Assembly (NCBI GenBank): GCA_903851455.1
Contig: CAINOM010000090.1
Location: forward strand, 1 to 6,013
Source: an uncultured Bacteroidota bacterium
Lineage (GTDB): Bacteria > Bacteroidota > Bacteroidia > Chitinophagales > Chitinophagaceae
DNA: 6,013 nucleotides
Direction: 5' to 3'
The notes under the pieces were generated by a model. It was not told the DNA's origin and ran no database searches. It saw only the letters and a program-made list of their open reading frames with translations. The position numbers were made by a program, and so were the translations under genes. Shown here piece by piece: positions 1-6,013 of this stretch; position 1 is the first letter of the stretch; the number at the start of each line of letters is the position of its first letter.

Positions 1-1154
1 ATAGTGGGCAGCACCATAAATGCTATTGCACAGGAGAGTGGTACCGACATCGCTACGAACAATGCATTCGTAACACCCATGAAGAACATGAGGATGATCG
101 TAACCAGCAGGAACCCTATGATGATGGTGTTGATAAGATCCGTCAGTGTAGATTTCGTTTTTTCTGACTGGTCACCTGTCACCACTATTTTAAGATCTTT
201 AGGAAGCTCCGTGCCCTGCATTTTCTTCATCAGCTCCGTGATATTATCCGAAGCCTCGATCAGGTTCTGGCCCTTTGCCTTGATCACATTCATCGTGATC
301 ACATTATTGCCGTCGAGACGGGCAAAGCTCTTTTGCTCCTGGAAGCTATCGGTCACGGCAGCAATGTCACGCAGGTATACTGCTTTTCCCTGCTGGCTTT
401 TTATTACAATGTTCCCGATCTCAGCTGCGGTCTTAAATTCGTTCTTTATACTCAGCAGCCGTTTTTGATTGCCCATGGTTACCTGCCCTGCAGTTGCAGA
501 CACGTTTTCAGAGGCTACCGTATTCTGGATATCTCCAAACGTTATACCCGCAGCCTGCATTTTATACATGTCCATGTTTATCTGTATCTCGCGATCCAGT
601 GCGCCTACTATGTCTACGCGCTTTATCTGCTTCATCGCTTCAATATTGTCCTTGATGCGGTCAGCATATTTCTTAAGCCTGTTCAGGTCGTAGTTACCGG
701 ATATGTTCACGTTCAGGATAGGCAGCTCAGACAGATCTATGTCTTTCACTTCCGGCTGGTTGGGCAGGTTTTTGGGCAGGTCCGTCTTCGCTTTGTCCAC
801 CGCGTCTTTTACATCCTGTTTTGCTTTGTCTACCGAAACATCAGTATTAAACTCAGCGACTACTACGGAATAGTCCTGGAAGGAATTACTGGTAACTTTC
901 TTGATACCCGTAAGGTTCTTCATCTGCTTTTCCAGGTGCTTGGTCACCAGGTTCTCCATATTCTCAGGAGAAGTGCCCGGAAACACCGTCTGCACAATGA
1001 TCTGTGGTATCTTGATCTCAGGAAACTGCTCTTTCGGCAGGCTGAAATAAGCACTCAGACCGGCCAGGGTAATGAGAATGGTAATTATATACACGGCTGT
1101 GCGGTTGTCTATGGCCCAGCTCGATGGTTTGAATTCCTTGAAAGCGTCTTTCAT
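1..1154 (-). CDS. RND efflux pump inner-membrane permease, N-terminal part (gene continues past left edge)
   Basis: This is the proton-driven inner-membrane pump of a tripartite RND exporter (AcrB/MexB-like superfamily). The reading frame is open from the ATG at 1154 to the left edge, about 384 codons, with no stop. The protein starts MKDAFKEFKPSSWAIDNRTA, a start I associate with Bacteroidota RND pumps. TM1 is at about residues 20-38, followed by SLPKEQFPEI and the porter-domain signature VFPGTSPENMENLV (about 57-70). A periplasmic porter region with PN1/PN2-like segments (LPILNVNISG, VDIVGALDREIQI) runs to about 335. TM2 (about 341-359) and the start of TM3 close the visible part. Complete family members have about 1,000-1,150 residues, so roughly one third is seen, and the TM4 aspartates of the proton relay lie outside the window. 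It sits 31 bp after the adaptor stop and is the last visible gene of the operon. Family is certain; the substrate (drug, metal, other) cannot be told from this part. Confidence 0.95.
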   Translation of the reverse strand, partial: MKDAFKEFKPSSWAIDNRTAVYIITILITLAGLSAYFSLPKEQFPEIKIPQIIVQTVFPGTSPENMENLVTKHLEKQMKNLTGIKKVTSNSFQDYSVVVAEFNTDVSVDKAKQDVKDAVDKAKTDLPKNLPNQPEVKDIDLSELPILNVNISGNYDLNRLKKYADRIKDNIEAMKQIKRVDIVGALDREIQINMDMYKMQAAGITFGDIQNTVASENVSATAGQVTMGNQKRLLSIKNEFKTAAEIGNIVIKSQQGKAVYLRDIAAVTDSFQEQKSFARLDGNNVITMNVIKAKGQNLIEASDNITELMKKMQGTELPKDLKIVVTGDQSEKTKSTLTDLINTIIIGFLLVTIILMFFMGVTNALFVAMSVPLSCAIAFMVLPT

Positions 1155-1185
1155 GTATGAAGATTAGCTGCTAACGAAATGATTT

Positions 1186-2277
1186 TTATTGTTGGGTTGT
1201 AATAGGGTCGCCGTTGTCCAGGTCTTCGAAACCGGCAGTGATCACTTTATCGCCGGCGTTAAGGCCAGAAAGCACTTCCACAAGGCCATTCGAATTGGCG
1301 CCGGTCTTTATGTATACAGCCCTGGCTTTGTTGCCATCTGCCACATAAAGCATTTCGCCCTTGCTGGTCTTTTGTATCACTGCAATAGGAACGGTCAGTG
1401 TATTCTTGCTCTCATAGTTGCCTATCTTCATGATGCACGACATGTTCGGGTGCAGGTTATGATTATTATTCAGTTTCACCTGCACAAGGAACGCACGCGA
1501 CATCGGATCAACTGCTTCGGCAACATACGTAAGGCTGGTTTTCACGGAGTCATTGAGATCAGGGAAAATGAGCGTCACAGGATTACCAGTTTTTACCTTG
1601 CCAAGGTAGTTTTCACCCAGGTTGGCTTCAGCTTTCAGCTTGTCGGTATTTACAACCCGTATGCTTTGAGCACCGGGGGCAGTCGCATCACCTACCTTTA
1701 AGTTCATCTGGTCTACTACACCTGTGATGGGTGAAAGCACACGGTACATATTCTTCTGGGCTATCAACGCTGCCTGCTGGCTTTGGGCAGACTCATAGTT
1801 TGCCTTTGATTGAAGCAACTGAACTTCAGTACCAATATTCTGCGCCCAGAGGTTCTTCTGCTTTTCATATACGGTCTTAGCCAGTGTCAGCTGTGCCTGC
1901 TGGCCTTCAATTTGTTGTTCCATAGCCGCAACATCAAGTGTAGCCAGTACCTGGCCTTTAGAAACACGTTCGCCGGTATGAACCAGTACATTGTTCACGA
2001 TGCCAGGAGCCTGCGAACTTGCAAACGTATTCTGGTCACCTGTTATCTGTGATTGCACATTGATGGTAGAAATGAAGTCGGTTGGCTGAACCTCCATTAT
2101 AGAAACAGGAGTTGCTTTTTTTGCGCTATCGTTTACCGGCCCTTCAAGCGCCTTTATCTTTTGATCCAGGGCGCTGCGCTCCTTTTTAAGTTTCTCAATG
2201 TCTTCCTTTTTCCCGTTATTTGATCCGCAGGCTGCAAGGACGGTTGCTGACATTAGTAATAGAATTAACTTTTTCAT
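1186..2277 (-). CDS. RND efflux periplasmic adaptor (membrane-fusion protein), lipoprotein
   Basis: This HlyD/AcrA-type adaptor would link the inner-membrane pump to the TolC-like channel. It has 363 residues, normal for the family. The N-terminus is a lipoprotein signal (KK, hydrophobic stretch, lipobox LAAC with Cys17), so it is probably anchored by lipid. A short charged heptad-like segment follows (about 25-46, KKEDIEKLKKE...), probably a coiled coil. The lipoyl-like domain is split: the first half is about 88-115 (APGIVNNVLVHTGERVSKGQ), the second about 180-198 (LSPITGVVDQMNLKVGD). Between them lies the alpha-hairpin (about 116-178, rich in Q, A and K) that contacts the channel. A beta-barrel domain (about 210-285, with DPMSRAFLVQV) and a membrane-proximal domain (about 290-355, VPIAVIQ..., GLNAGDKVITAG) complete the usual order. 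It lies 63 bp after the channel gene and 31 bp before the pump gene. No Shine-Dalgarno is seen, which is usual in Bacteroidota. Confidence 0.96.
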   Translation of the reverse strand: MKKLILLLMSATVLAACGSNNGKKEDIEKLKKERSALDQKIKALEGPVNDSAKKATPVSIMEVQPTDFISTINVQSQITGDQNTFASSQAPGIVNNVLVHTGERVSKGQVLATLDVAAMEQQIEGQQAQLTLAKTVYEKQKNLWAQNIGTEVQLLQSKANYESAQSQQAALIAQKNMYRVLSPITGVVDQMNLKVGDATAPGAQSIRVVNTDKLKAEANLGENYLGKVKTGNPVTLIFPDLNDSVKTSLTYVAEAVDPMSRAFLVQVKLNNNHNLHPNMSCIMKIGNYESKNTLTVPIAVIQKTSKGEMLYVADGNKARAVYIKTGANSNGLVEVLSGLNAGDKVITAGFEDLDNGDPITTQQ

Positions 2278-2340
2278 TTATGGTGTGTTATTTTTTTACT
2301 AGTAGAATTCTTTGATTTCAATCCGATATGGTACTTGTTC

Positions 2341-3696
2341 CTATTTCAAAAGCCCAAGTGCTTTTTTCAGGTCTGCCTCTGCATTTATCACGTCCAGCAT
2401 CGCGTTGAAATAATTAGTCTGGGCGCGCAACTGGTCTGTCTGTGCCTGTGTTACCTCAAGATTGCCACCTACGCCTGCTTTGTATTTCCTTTGCGCCAGG
2501 TCCAGTACATCGTTTGCAAGGTCCATATTGCGACGCTGGCTTTGCACTTGCAGCACTGCATTTCTCAGGGTAGTCCGCGCTGTAGCTGCCTGGAAGTCTA
2601 TGGTCTGCTTCATGAACTCAATATTGTTCTTCGACTTTTCAATATTCAGCCTTGCTTCTGTTACCTGATTTTGCCTCATGAAACCGTTGAAAATAGGCAT
2701 TGTGAGCGTTAAGCCAAGTGTTGAATTGGCCCAGTACCGGTTAAAATTCAGCAGCGGGCTAAAAGTTTCTGCACCATAGTTGGAGCCATAACCCCAAAAC
2801 CCGCTGAGTGAAGGAAGTCCCTGCATCTGGTAACGTTTCAGATTGTACTCATTTAATTTAAGTGAAGTATTCACCACATTGAATTCAGGCACCCTTTCGT
2901 ATTGCTCCTGTTCGTTCAGCAGGTTAAGCGTATTTTGTTTGCGCTCTTCCAAAGCGGTATCTGTAAGCACTATCGGCTTAGTGATGTCCATTCCCATCTG
3001 GTATTTCAGCATTTGCTCCGACACCGTCAGCAGGTTGCCTATGCGAATACTGTCTGTAGCAAGGTTATTCACTTGTACACTTGTGCGTTCCACGTCTATT
3101 TTTTCAGCCATCCCATTTTGCCGCGTTACTTCCAGGTCATGCTCTATGCTGCGGGCGTATTTCAGCGAACTTCCTATAATAGCATACTGTCTTTGCGCAA
3201 TAACCAGGGAGTTGTAAGACTTGTAAACATTATATCTCACCGTTTCTTCAGTGACAGCTCCGTTCAGCCGCGCAAATTCAATAAGTGTATTCCTTGCCTT
3301 TATAGCGATAAATACACCTCCGTCAAAGATGAGCTGCGACGTTGTAATACTCGCGTCTGCTGAATAGTTCAACGAAAAGGGAAACGCTTCGATGGTTCCC
3401 GGCGGTGCTATCGGGTCAAGTGCATGAGCGTCAATAAATGACAGCTGCGGAACGTCAAAATAGGTAAGGTCGGCTTTACCGTTAATGTGTGGGTAGGCAG
3501 CAGAAAGTGTTTGCTTCACCTGTGCCTGCTGTATCAATACATCGATCTGCGAATTCCTGACATTGTAATTATGCTTCAATGCATAATCCATACAGGCTTG
3601 CATGCTCAGTGGAGTTGCATCCTGGGCAGATGCGTTTAAAATGGTGGCGGTAAATAGTAAGGCGATACCTACTATACGTGTATATGATCGTCTCAT
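2341..3696 (-). CDS. TolC-family outer-membrane efflux channel
   Basis: This is the outer-membrane exit duct for the adjacent RND pump (OEP/TolC family). It has 451 residues, typical length. A Sec signal peptide covers about residues 1-25 (MRRSYTRIVG, hydrophobic core, NASAQ). There is no lipobox cysteine, unlike OprM-type channels. The two-fold internal repeat of the family is visible: LSMQACMDYALKHNYNV (about 30-46) opens the first half, and the strand-turn motifs QLIFDGGVF (about 121-129) and MPIFNGFMRQ (about 333-342) occupy equivalent places in the two halves. Each is followed by long Q/A/N-rich helices that form the periplasmic barrel. The C-terminal helix has the characteristic YKAGVGGNLEVTQAQTDQLR segment (about 405-424). 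Its start codon overlaps the regulator's stop in an ATGA, so translational coupling is likely. The adaptor follows 63 bp downstream. Confidence 0.95.
   Translation of the reverse strand: MRRSYTRIVGIALLFTATILNASAQDATPLSMQACMDYALKHNYNVRNSQIDVLIQQAQVKQTLSAAYPHINGKADLTYFDVPQLSFIDAHALDPIAPPGTIEAFPFSLNYSADASITTSQLIFDGGVFIAIKARNTLIEFARLNGAVTEETVRYNVYKSYNSLVIAQRQYAIIGSSLKYARSIEHDLEVTRQNGMAEKIDVERTSVQVNNLATDSIRIGNLLTVSEQMLKYQMGMDITKPIVLTDTALEERKQNTLNLLNEQEQYERVPEFNVVNTSLKLNEYNLKRYQMQGLPSLSGFWGYGSNYGAETFSPLLNFNRYWANSTLGLTLTMPIFNGFMRQNQVTEARLNIEKSKNNIEFMKQTIDFQAATARTTLRNAVLQVQSQRRNMDLANDVLDLAQRKYKAGVGGNLEVTQAQTDQLRAQTNYFNAMLDVINAEADLKKALGLLK
3693..3696 (-). other. ATGA start/stop overlap coupling regulator and channel genes
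   Basis: On the minus strand the channel gene's ATG (3696-3694) shares bases with the regulator's TGA stop (3695-3693). This is seen directly. Such overlaps usually mean one transcript and coupled translation, which ties the amount of channel to the amount of its own regulator. Confidence 0.9.
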
Positions 3697-4325
3697 GCGG
3701 TTGCGGTTGCTGCTTGTTTTAAGTATTTTGTTTTGTATTTCTGATATAATTTCTCACCCTTAGGGGTCATTATGCCATAAAGAAAATGCTCGCCTATTTC
3801 CAGCGCCACGGTCATAAGGTCGTTACGGTCACTAACCAGCAGGTTAGGCTGCAGCACCAGCAGCGAGGTCTCCAGGCGATAGCGGGCCAGCAGATCTGCA
3901 TTGATGTCTTCGCGGTACAAGCCCTCCTTTATCCCCTGCAATATGTTTTCGCGCATCATCACCACGTCTTTGTCTACGAGCATGCCACGAAACAAATTGT
4001 AGGCCTCCGGAAAAAAACGTTGCATTTCAAACAGCGCCATGGGATTGATGCGCTTGTTCATATTGTCGAAGAATGCCATCATCTTCACCATGGCCTCTAT
4101 CGCATTCTCCGCATCTTTCAGCACTACCCCGCAGGTATCTGTCATCTGGCTTTTATACCATACCACAGACTCATTCACCACTTCCTGCTTATTAGCAAAA
4201 TGCTGGTAAAGTGTTTTCTTTGAAATACCCGCCCGGCGCGCTATATCGTCCATAGTAATTGTTTTAAAGCCATACTGGCTAAACAATTCTGCAGATGCAC
4301 TAAGTATTTTTGTTAATGGTTCCAT
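3693..4325 (-). CDS. TetR/AcrR-family transcriptional regulator of the efflux operon
   Basis: This is a DNA-binding regulator, probably the repressor of its own efflux operon. With the chosen ATG (4325) it has 210 residues, normal for TetR proteins. Residues about 4-47 are the N-terminal DNA-binding domain: ILSASAELFSQYGFKTITMD, then the helix-turn-helix DIARRAGISKKTLYQHFANK (about 27-46). The remainder is a helical ligand-binding/dimerisation domain without recognisable ligand specificity. An upstream in-frame ATG at 4475 would add 50 residues, but this extension is rich in F, Y, R and H, unlike the family, and its DNA carries a perfect -7 promoter box and a palindrome. I therefore reject the longer start. 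The gene is first in the operon and its stop overlaps the channel gene's start. TetR proteins of this arrangement usually repress until an exported ligand binds; that role here is inference. Confidence 0.93.
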   Translation of the reverse strand: MEPLTKILSASAELFSQYGFKTITMDDIARRAGISKKTLYQHFANKQEVVNESVVWYKSQMTDTCGVVLKDAENAIEAMVKMMAFFDNMNKRINPMALFEMQRFFPEAYNLFRGMLVDKDVVMMRENILQGIKEGLYREDINADLLARYRLETSLLVLQPNLLVSDRNDLMTVALEIGEHFLYGIMTPKGEKLYQKYKTKYLKQAATATA

Positions 4326-4348
4326 CGTATCTCTTCTAAACCGGGAGG

Positions 4349-4356
4349 CAAAACTA
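4349..4356 (-). promoter_or_regulatory. Bacteroidota-type -7 promoter box for the tetR-efflux operon
   Basis: The minus strand reads TAGTTTTG, an exact match to the Bacteroidota sigma-A -7 consensus TAnnTTTG. It lies 23 bp upstream of the ATG at 4325, which gives a short 5' leader of roughly 15-18 nt. No good -33 element (TTG/TTTG) is found at the expected distance; that position falls inside the adjoining palindrome. The assignment is by motif and position only. Confidence 0.65.
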
Positions 4357-4357
4357 T

Positions 4358-4385
4358 GGAAACGTTTTTGATAAAAATAGTTTCC
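4358..4385. promoter_or_regulatory. Candidate TetR operator: 28-bp imperfect palindrome
   Basis: The plus strand has GGAAAC at 4358-4363 and its inverse complement GTTTCC at 4380-4385. Inside these, TTTT (4366-4369) pairs with AAAA (4374-4377) and the centre is an A/T dyad at 4371/4372. In all 11 of 14 symmetric pairs match. The size suits a TetR-type dimer or pair of dimers. It begins one base upstream of the -7 box and covers the spacer and -33 position of that promoter, so a bound repressor would block polymerase. A second, nested symmetry is AAACGTTT (4360-4367). That it binds the adjacent regulator is inference. Confidence 0.55.
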
Positions 4386-4480
4386 TGAGTATTTTATGTT
4401 TCTATAGGGGTATCTATGAAAATAATAGGTTGCCAATGTGATTATGATACTCAATGCGTTATCCTTTTTTGCCAAACAGC

Positions 4481-4488
4481 TACTTTCG
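4481..4488 (+). promoter_or_regulatory. Possible -7 promoter box for mscL
   Basis: TACTTTCG differs from the TAnnTTTG consensus at one base and stands 25 bp before the mscL ATG, nearly the spacing seen for the regulator promoter. A TTG at 4469-4471 is too close to serve as its -33 element. An alternative weak box is TAATTTTT at 4495-4502. The 188-bp region 4326-4513 between the divergent genes holds only these promoter elements and the palindrome. Confidence 0.3.
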
Positions 4489-4513
4489 GTAAAATAATTT
4501 TTACTTTTACCTC

Positions 4514-4960
4514 ATGGCTTTCTTAAAAGATTTCAAATCGTTTGCCCTGAAGGGAAACGTAATGGACCTTGCGGTCGGGGTGATCATTGGCGCTGCCTTT
4601 GGCAAGATCGTTACAGCTGTTGTCAGCGATCTGCTGATGCCCGTTATCGGCTACCTGACGCCATCCGGTACAAAATTCAATGACCTGTTTATCGTGCTGA
4701 AGTCCGGGAAATCAGCACAGGCAAGCTATCCTACATTGGCCGCAGCCGCAGCCGATAGCGCCACAGTATTCGCCTACGGTGATTTTCTGCAGACTATCCT
4801 GGATTTCCTGATCGTGGCATTCTGCATTTTTATTATTGTCAAAGGCTTTGAGCGGATGAAGCATAAGGAAACTACCGCTGCTCCACCTCCCGGCCCAACG
4901 CCTACCGAAGCATTGCTTGCTGAAATACGCGACGAACTGAAAAAGCGGCCCAACGCCTGA
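4514..4960 (+). CDS. mscL: Large-conductance mechanosensitive channel MscL
   Basis: MscL is a homopentameric inner-membrane channel that opens under membrane tension and releases solutes after osmotic downshock. It has 148 residues, somewhat longer than the 136 of the E. coli protein. The N-terminal helix (MAFLKDFKSFALKGNVMD) leads into TM1 with the near-invariant LAVGVIIGAAFGKIV (about 19-33), where the gate positions Leu19, Val23 and Gly26 match E. coli in identity and numbering. The periplasmic loop (about 45-90) is about a dozen residues longer than in E. coli and contains an Ala-rich stretch (about 75-84). TM2 is about 91-112 (FLQTILDFLIVAFCIFIIVK). A Pro-rich linker (PPPGPTP) leads to the C-terminal bundle helix (TEALLAEIRDELKKR). 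It is divergent from the regulator and has a 29-bp gap to the next gene, with which it may be co-transcribed. Confidence 0.98.
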   Translation: MAFLKDFKSFALKGNVMDLAVGVIIGAAFGKIVTAVVSDLLMPVIGYLTPSGTKFNDLFIVLKSGKSAQASYPTLAAAAADSATVFAYGDFLQTILDFLIVAFCIFIIVKGFERMKHKETTAAPPPGPTPTEALLAEIRDELKKRPNA

Positions 4961-4989
4961 TCTTCTTTACTAACTTTTAATCTTCAACT

Positions 4990-5763
4990 GTGGCTTCGGG
5001 CAAAATATACCTTCAGCTTCGTGCGCTTAAGTCGCAAAAAAAGAGCGGCTTTGCCGTGCTCGCTGATCCCGATAAAATAGCCCCTGCCGACGCACACTAC
5101 CTGGCACGGCTATGCAACGACGCTAAAGTTGATTATCTCTTCATTGGCGGCAGCCTGCTTATGGCCCACCAGATGGAACTCTGCATCCAGCGGTTTAAAG
5201 CCGAAAGCGATATACCCGTTGTCCTTTTTCCAGGCAGCCCTGCGCAGGTCACTCCCTATGCTGATGCGCTGCTGTATCTGTCGCTTATATCAGGCCGTAA
5301 TCCTGAGCTGCTGATAGGCCAGCATGTAACCTCAGCGCCACTGGTAAGGGCCAGCGGCCTCGAAGTAATATCCACAGGGTATATGATCATAGACGGTGGG
5401 GTACAAACCACGGTCTCGTATATGAGCAATGCCCAGCCCATACCGGCCGATAAGCCGGAAATAGCGCTGTGCACAGCCTGGGCCGGCGAACTGCAGGGCA
5501 AGCACATCATCTACATGGATGCGGGCAGCGGCGCCCGCAGGCCGGTATCTGCTGAAATGATCAGCATGGTAAGCAGCCATATAGACATACCCCTTATCGT
5601 GGGCGGTGGCATTGTTTCACCGGAAAAGGTATATGAGAACTGCAAAGCAGGTGCCAACCTCGTAGTGGTAGGTAATGCTATAGAGCGCGATCCGCTGCTG
5701 ATACGCGATATGGCCCAGGCAGCCAGGTCTGCCGTGACCACTGTGCACGAAGAAAAGCACTGA
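4990..5763 (+). CDS. Geranylgeranylglyceryl phosphate synthase family protein (GGGPS/PcrB)
   Basis: Enzymes of this TIM-barrel family join a polyprenyl diphosphate to sn-glycerol-1-phosphate through an ether bond, the first committed step of archaeal lipid synthesis. Bacteroidota carry group II homologues. Visible motifs: ADPDK (25-29, metal/phosphate region), FIGGS (51-55), LFPGSP (79-84), LISGRNPELLIG (99-110), STGYMIIDGG (128-137), IYMDAGSGA (174-182), VGGGI (204-208) and VVGNAIE (226-232), the last three forming the phosphate-binding end of the barrel. Length is 257 residues, normal for the group. The start is GTG at 4990: an in-frame TAA stands at 4978-4980 and no other start lies between, while the next Met is residue 58, beyond the DPDK motif. 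At residue 177 it has Asp where, as far as I recall, the family has a catalytic Glu (Y-L-E). The bacterial product and prenyl chain length cannot be read from the sequence. The gene follows mscL by 29 bp. Confidence 0.92.
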   Translation: MASGKIYLQLRALKSQKKSGFAVLADPDKIAPADAHYLARLCNDAKVDYLFIGGSLLMAHQMELCIQRFKAESDIPVVLFPGSPAQVTPYADALLYLSLISGRNPELLIGQHVTSAPLVRASGLEVISTGYMIIDGGVQTTVSYMSNAQPIPADKPEIALCTAWAGELQGKHIIYMDAGSGARRPVSAEMISMVSSHIDIPLIVGGGIVSPEKVYENCKAGANLVVVGNAIERDPLLIRDMAQAARSAVTTVHEEKH

Positions 5764-5778
5764 TCTTCAAAAAAAACA

Positions 5779-5786
5779 TAATTTCG
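5779..5786 (+). promoter_or_regulatory. Possible -7 promoter box for the right-edge gene
   Basis: TAATTTCG is one base off TAnnTTTG and stands 23 bp before the ATG at 5810, the same distance as at the regulator gene. No convincing -33 element is seen, and read-through from the upstream gene, 46 bp away, is equally possible. Confidence 0.3.
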
Positions 5787-5809
5787 GGCAAAATTATAAA
5801 ATACGCATT

Positions 5810-6013
5810 ATGAGATACTTACTGTTCCTGGTAACGCTGTTTTCCTCATTCTGTTCATCTGCGCAAGACCGTGTCTTTGCCGGCAGGGTGGTGGACAAAG
5901 AGAAAAAAGAAGGTATTCCTTTCTGCGTGGTAAAGGTGAAGGACAGGAACGTAGGAGTGTATACCGATGAGAACGGGAGATTCGCATTTACAGCAAACCC
6001 CGACTCTGCAAAG
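5810..6013 (+). CDS. Secreted protein with N-terminal CarboxypepD_reg-like domain, partial (continues past right edge)
   Basis: Sixty-eight codons from the ATG at 5810 are open to the window edge. The protein begins with a Sec signal peptide (MRYLLFLVTLFSSFCSSAQ), probably cut near residue 18-19; the cysteine at 15 is not in a good lipobox. From about residue 22 it shows the beta-sandwich pattern of CarboxypepD_reg-like domains: FAGRVVDKEKKEGIPFCVV, then VKDRNVGVYTDENGRFAF. In Bacteroidota this domain precedes TonB-dependent receptors, DUF5686-type outer-membrane proteins and several smaller envelope proteins, and the visible part does not tell which. Localisation at the outer membrane or periplasm is inferred. 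It lies 46 bp after the lipid-synthase gene on the same strand. Confidence 0.85.
   Translation, partial: MRYLLFLVTLFSSFCSSAQDRVFAGRVVDKEKKEGIPFCVVKVKDRNVGVYTDENGRFAFTANPDSAK

Noticed and set aside
333..1160. Long plus-strand frame (275 codons) opposite the pump gene
   Set aside because: It is antisense to a clear RND coding sequence, its composition (many Tyr, Leu, His, Val, Arg) is that of a shadow frame, and it resembles no family I know.
2278..2340. 63-bp gap between channel and adaptor genes as a possible internal promoter or terminator
   Set aside because: No TAnnTTTG box on the minus strand and no stem-loop followed by a T-run was found; it looks like a plain intra-operon spacer.
2902..3363. 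Plus-strand frame opposite the TolC-like gene
   Set aside because: The minus strand carries a full-length channel protein with family motifs; the opposite frame shows no domain.
4430..4475. Direct repeat TTGCCAA at 4430-4436 and 4469-4475 in the divergent intergenic region
   Set aside because: A 7-bp repeat within 188 bp is expected about once by chance, and it shows no relation to the promoter boxes.
5521..5538. Perfect 6-bp GC-rich inverted repeat (GCGGGC/GCCCGC, 6-nt loop), hairpin-like
   Set aside because: It lies inside the GGGPS gene over the conserved AGSGAR codons and has no following T-run, so it is a coding coincidence and not a terminator.
5256..5741. Minus-strand frames opposite the GGGPS gene
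   Set aside because: They are antisense to conserved barrel motifs and have no promoter or recognisable domain.
4958..5770. TGATCTTC at both the mscL and GGGPS stop codons (4958-4965 and 5761-5768), with a similar TAATCTTCAA at 4978-4987
   Set aside because: Short matches anchored on the stop codon, without symmetry or hairpin potential; too little to call a repeat element.

Overview
The window reads as ordinary chromosomal DNA of a Bacteroidota species, probably of the Chitinophagia/Sphingobacteriia type (this placement is inference). The support is: gene starts without Shine-Dalgarno sequences, a perfect Bacteroidota-type -7 promoter box (TAnnTTTG) before tetR, frequent ATA isoleucine codons, a bacterial group II-type geranylgeranylglyceryl phosphate synthase, and a secreted protein starting with a CarboxypepD_reg-like domain. 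There is no rRNA, tRNA, CRISPR array, insertion sequence or other mobile element, and gene density is high.

Left two thirds (1-4325, minus strand): one tripartite RND efflux operon. Read in transcription order from right to left it is a TetR-family regulator (start at 4325), a TolC-like outer-membrane channel, a lipoprotein membrane-fusion adaptor, and an RND inner-membrane pump. The pump's N-terminal ~384 residues are present and the gene runs off the left edge. The regulator and channel genes overlap by 4 bp (ATGA). The other gaps are 63 and 31 bp, and I see no terminator in them. Together the products would form an envelope-spanning proton-driven exporter, with the regulator as first gene of its own operon. 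Just upstream of its start lie a perfect -7 box (TAGTTTTG) and, one base further out, a 28-bp imperfect palindrome (GGAAAC...GTTTCC, 11 of 14 pairs matched). The palindrome is a strong candidate for the autoregulatory operator.

Right third (4514-6013, plus strand), divergent from the pump operon across a 188-bp AT-rich intergenic region: mscL (large-conductance mechanosensitive channel), then a GTG-started geranylgeranylglyceryl phosphate synthase family gene 29 bp downstream, then the first 68 codons of a signal-peptide-bearing CarboxypepD_reg-like protein that runs off the right edge.

No wholly new system is evident. The most useful second-look items are the operator/promoter arrangement, the corrected regulator start, the archaeal-type lipid enzyme with an Asp where I expect a conserved Glu and its pairing with mscL, and the enlarged periplasmic loop of MscL.
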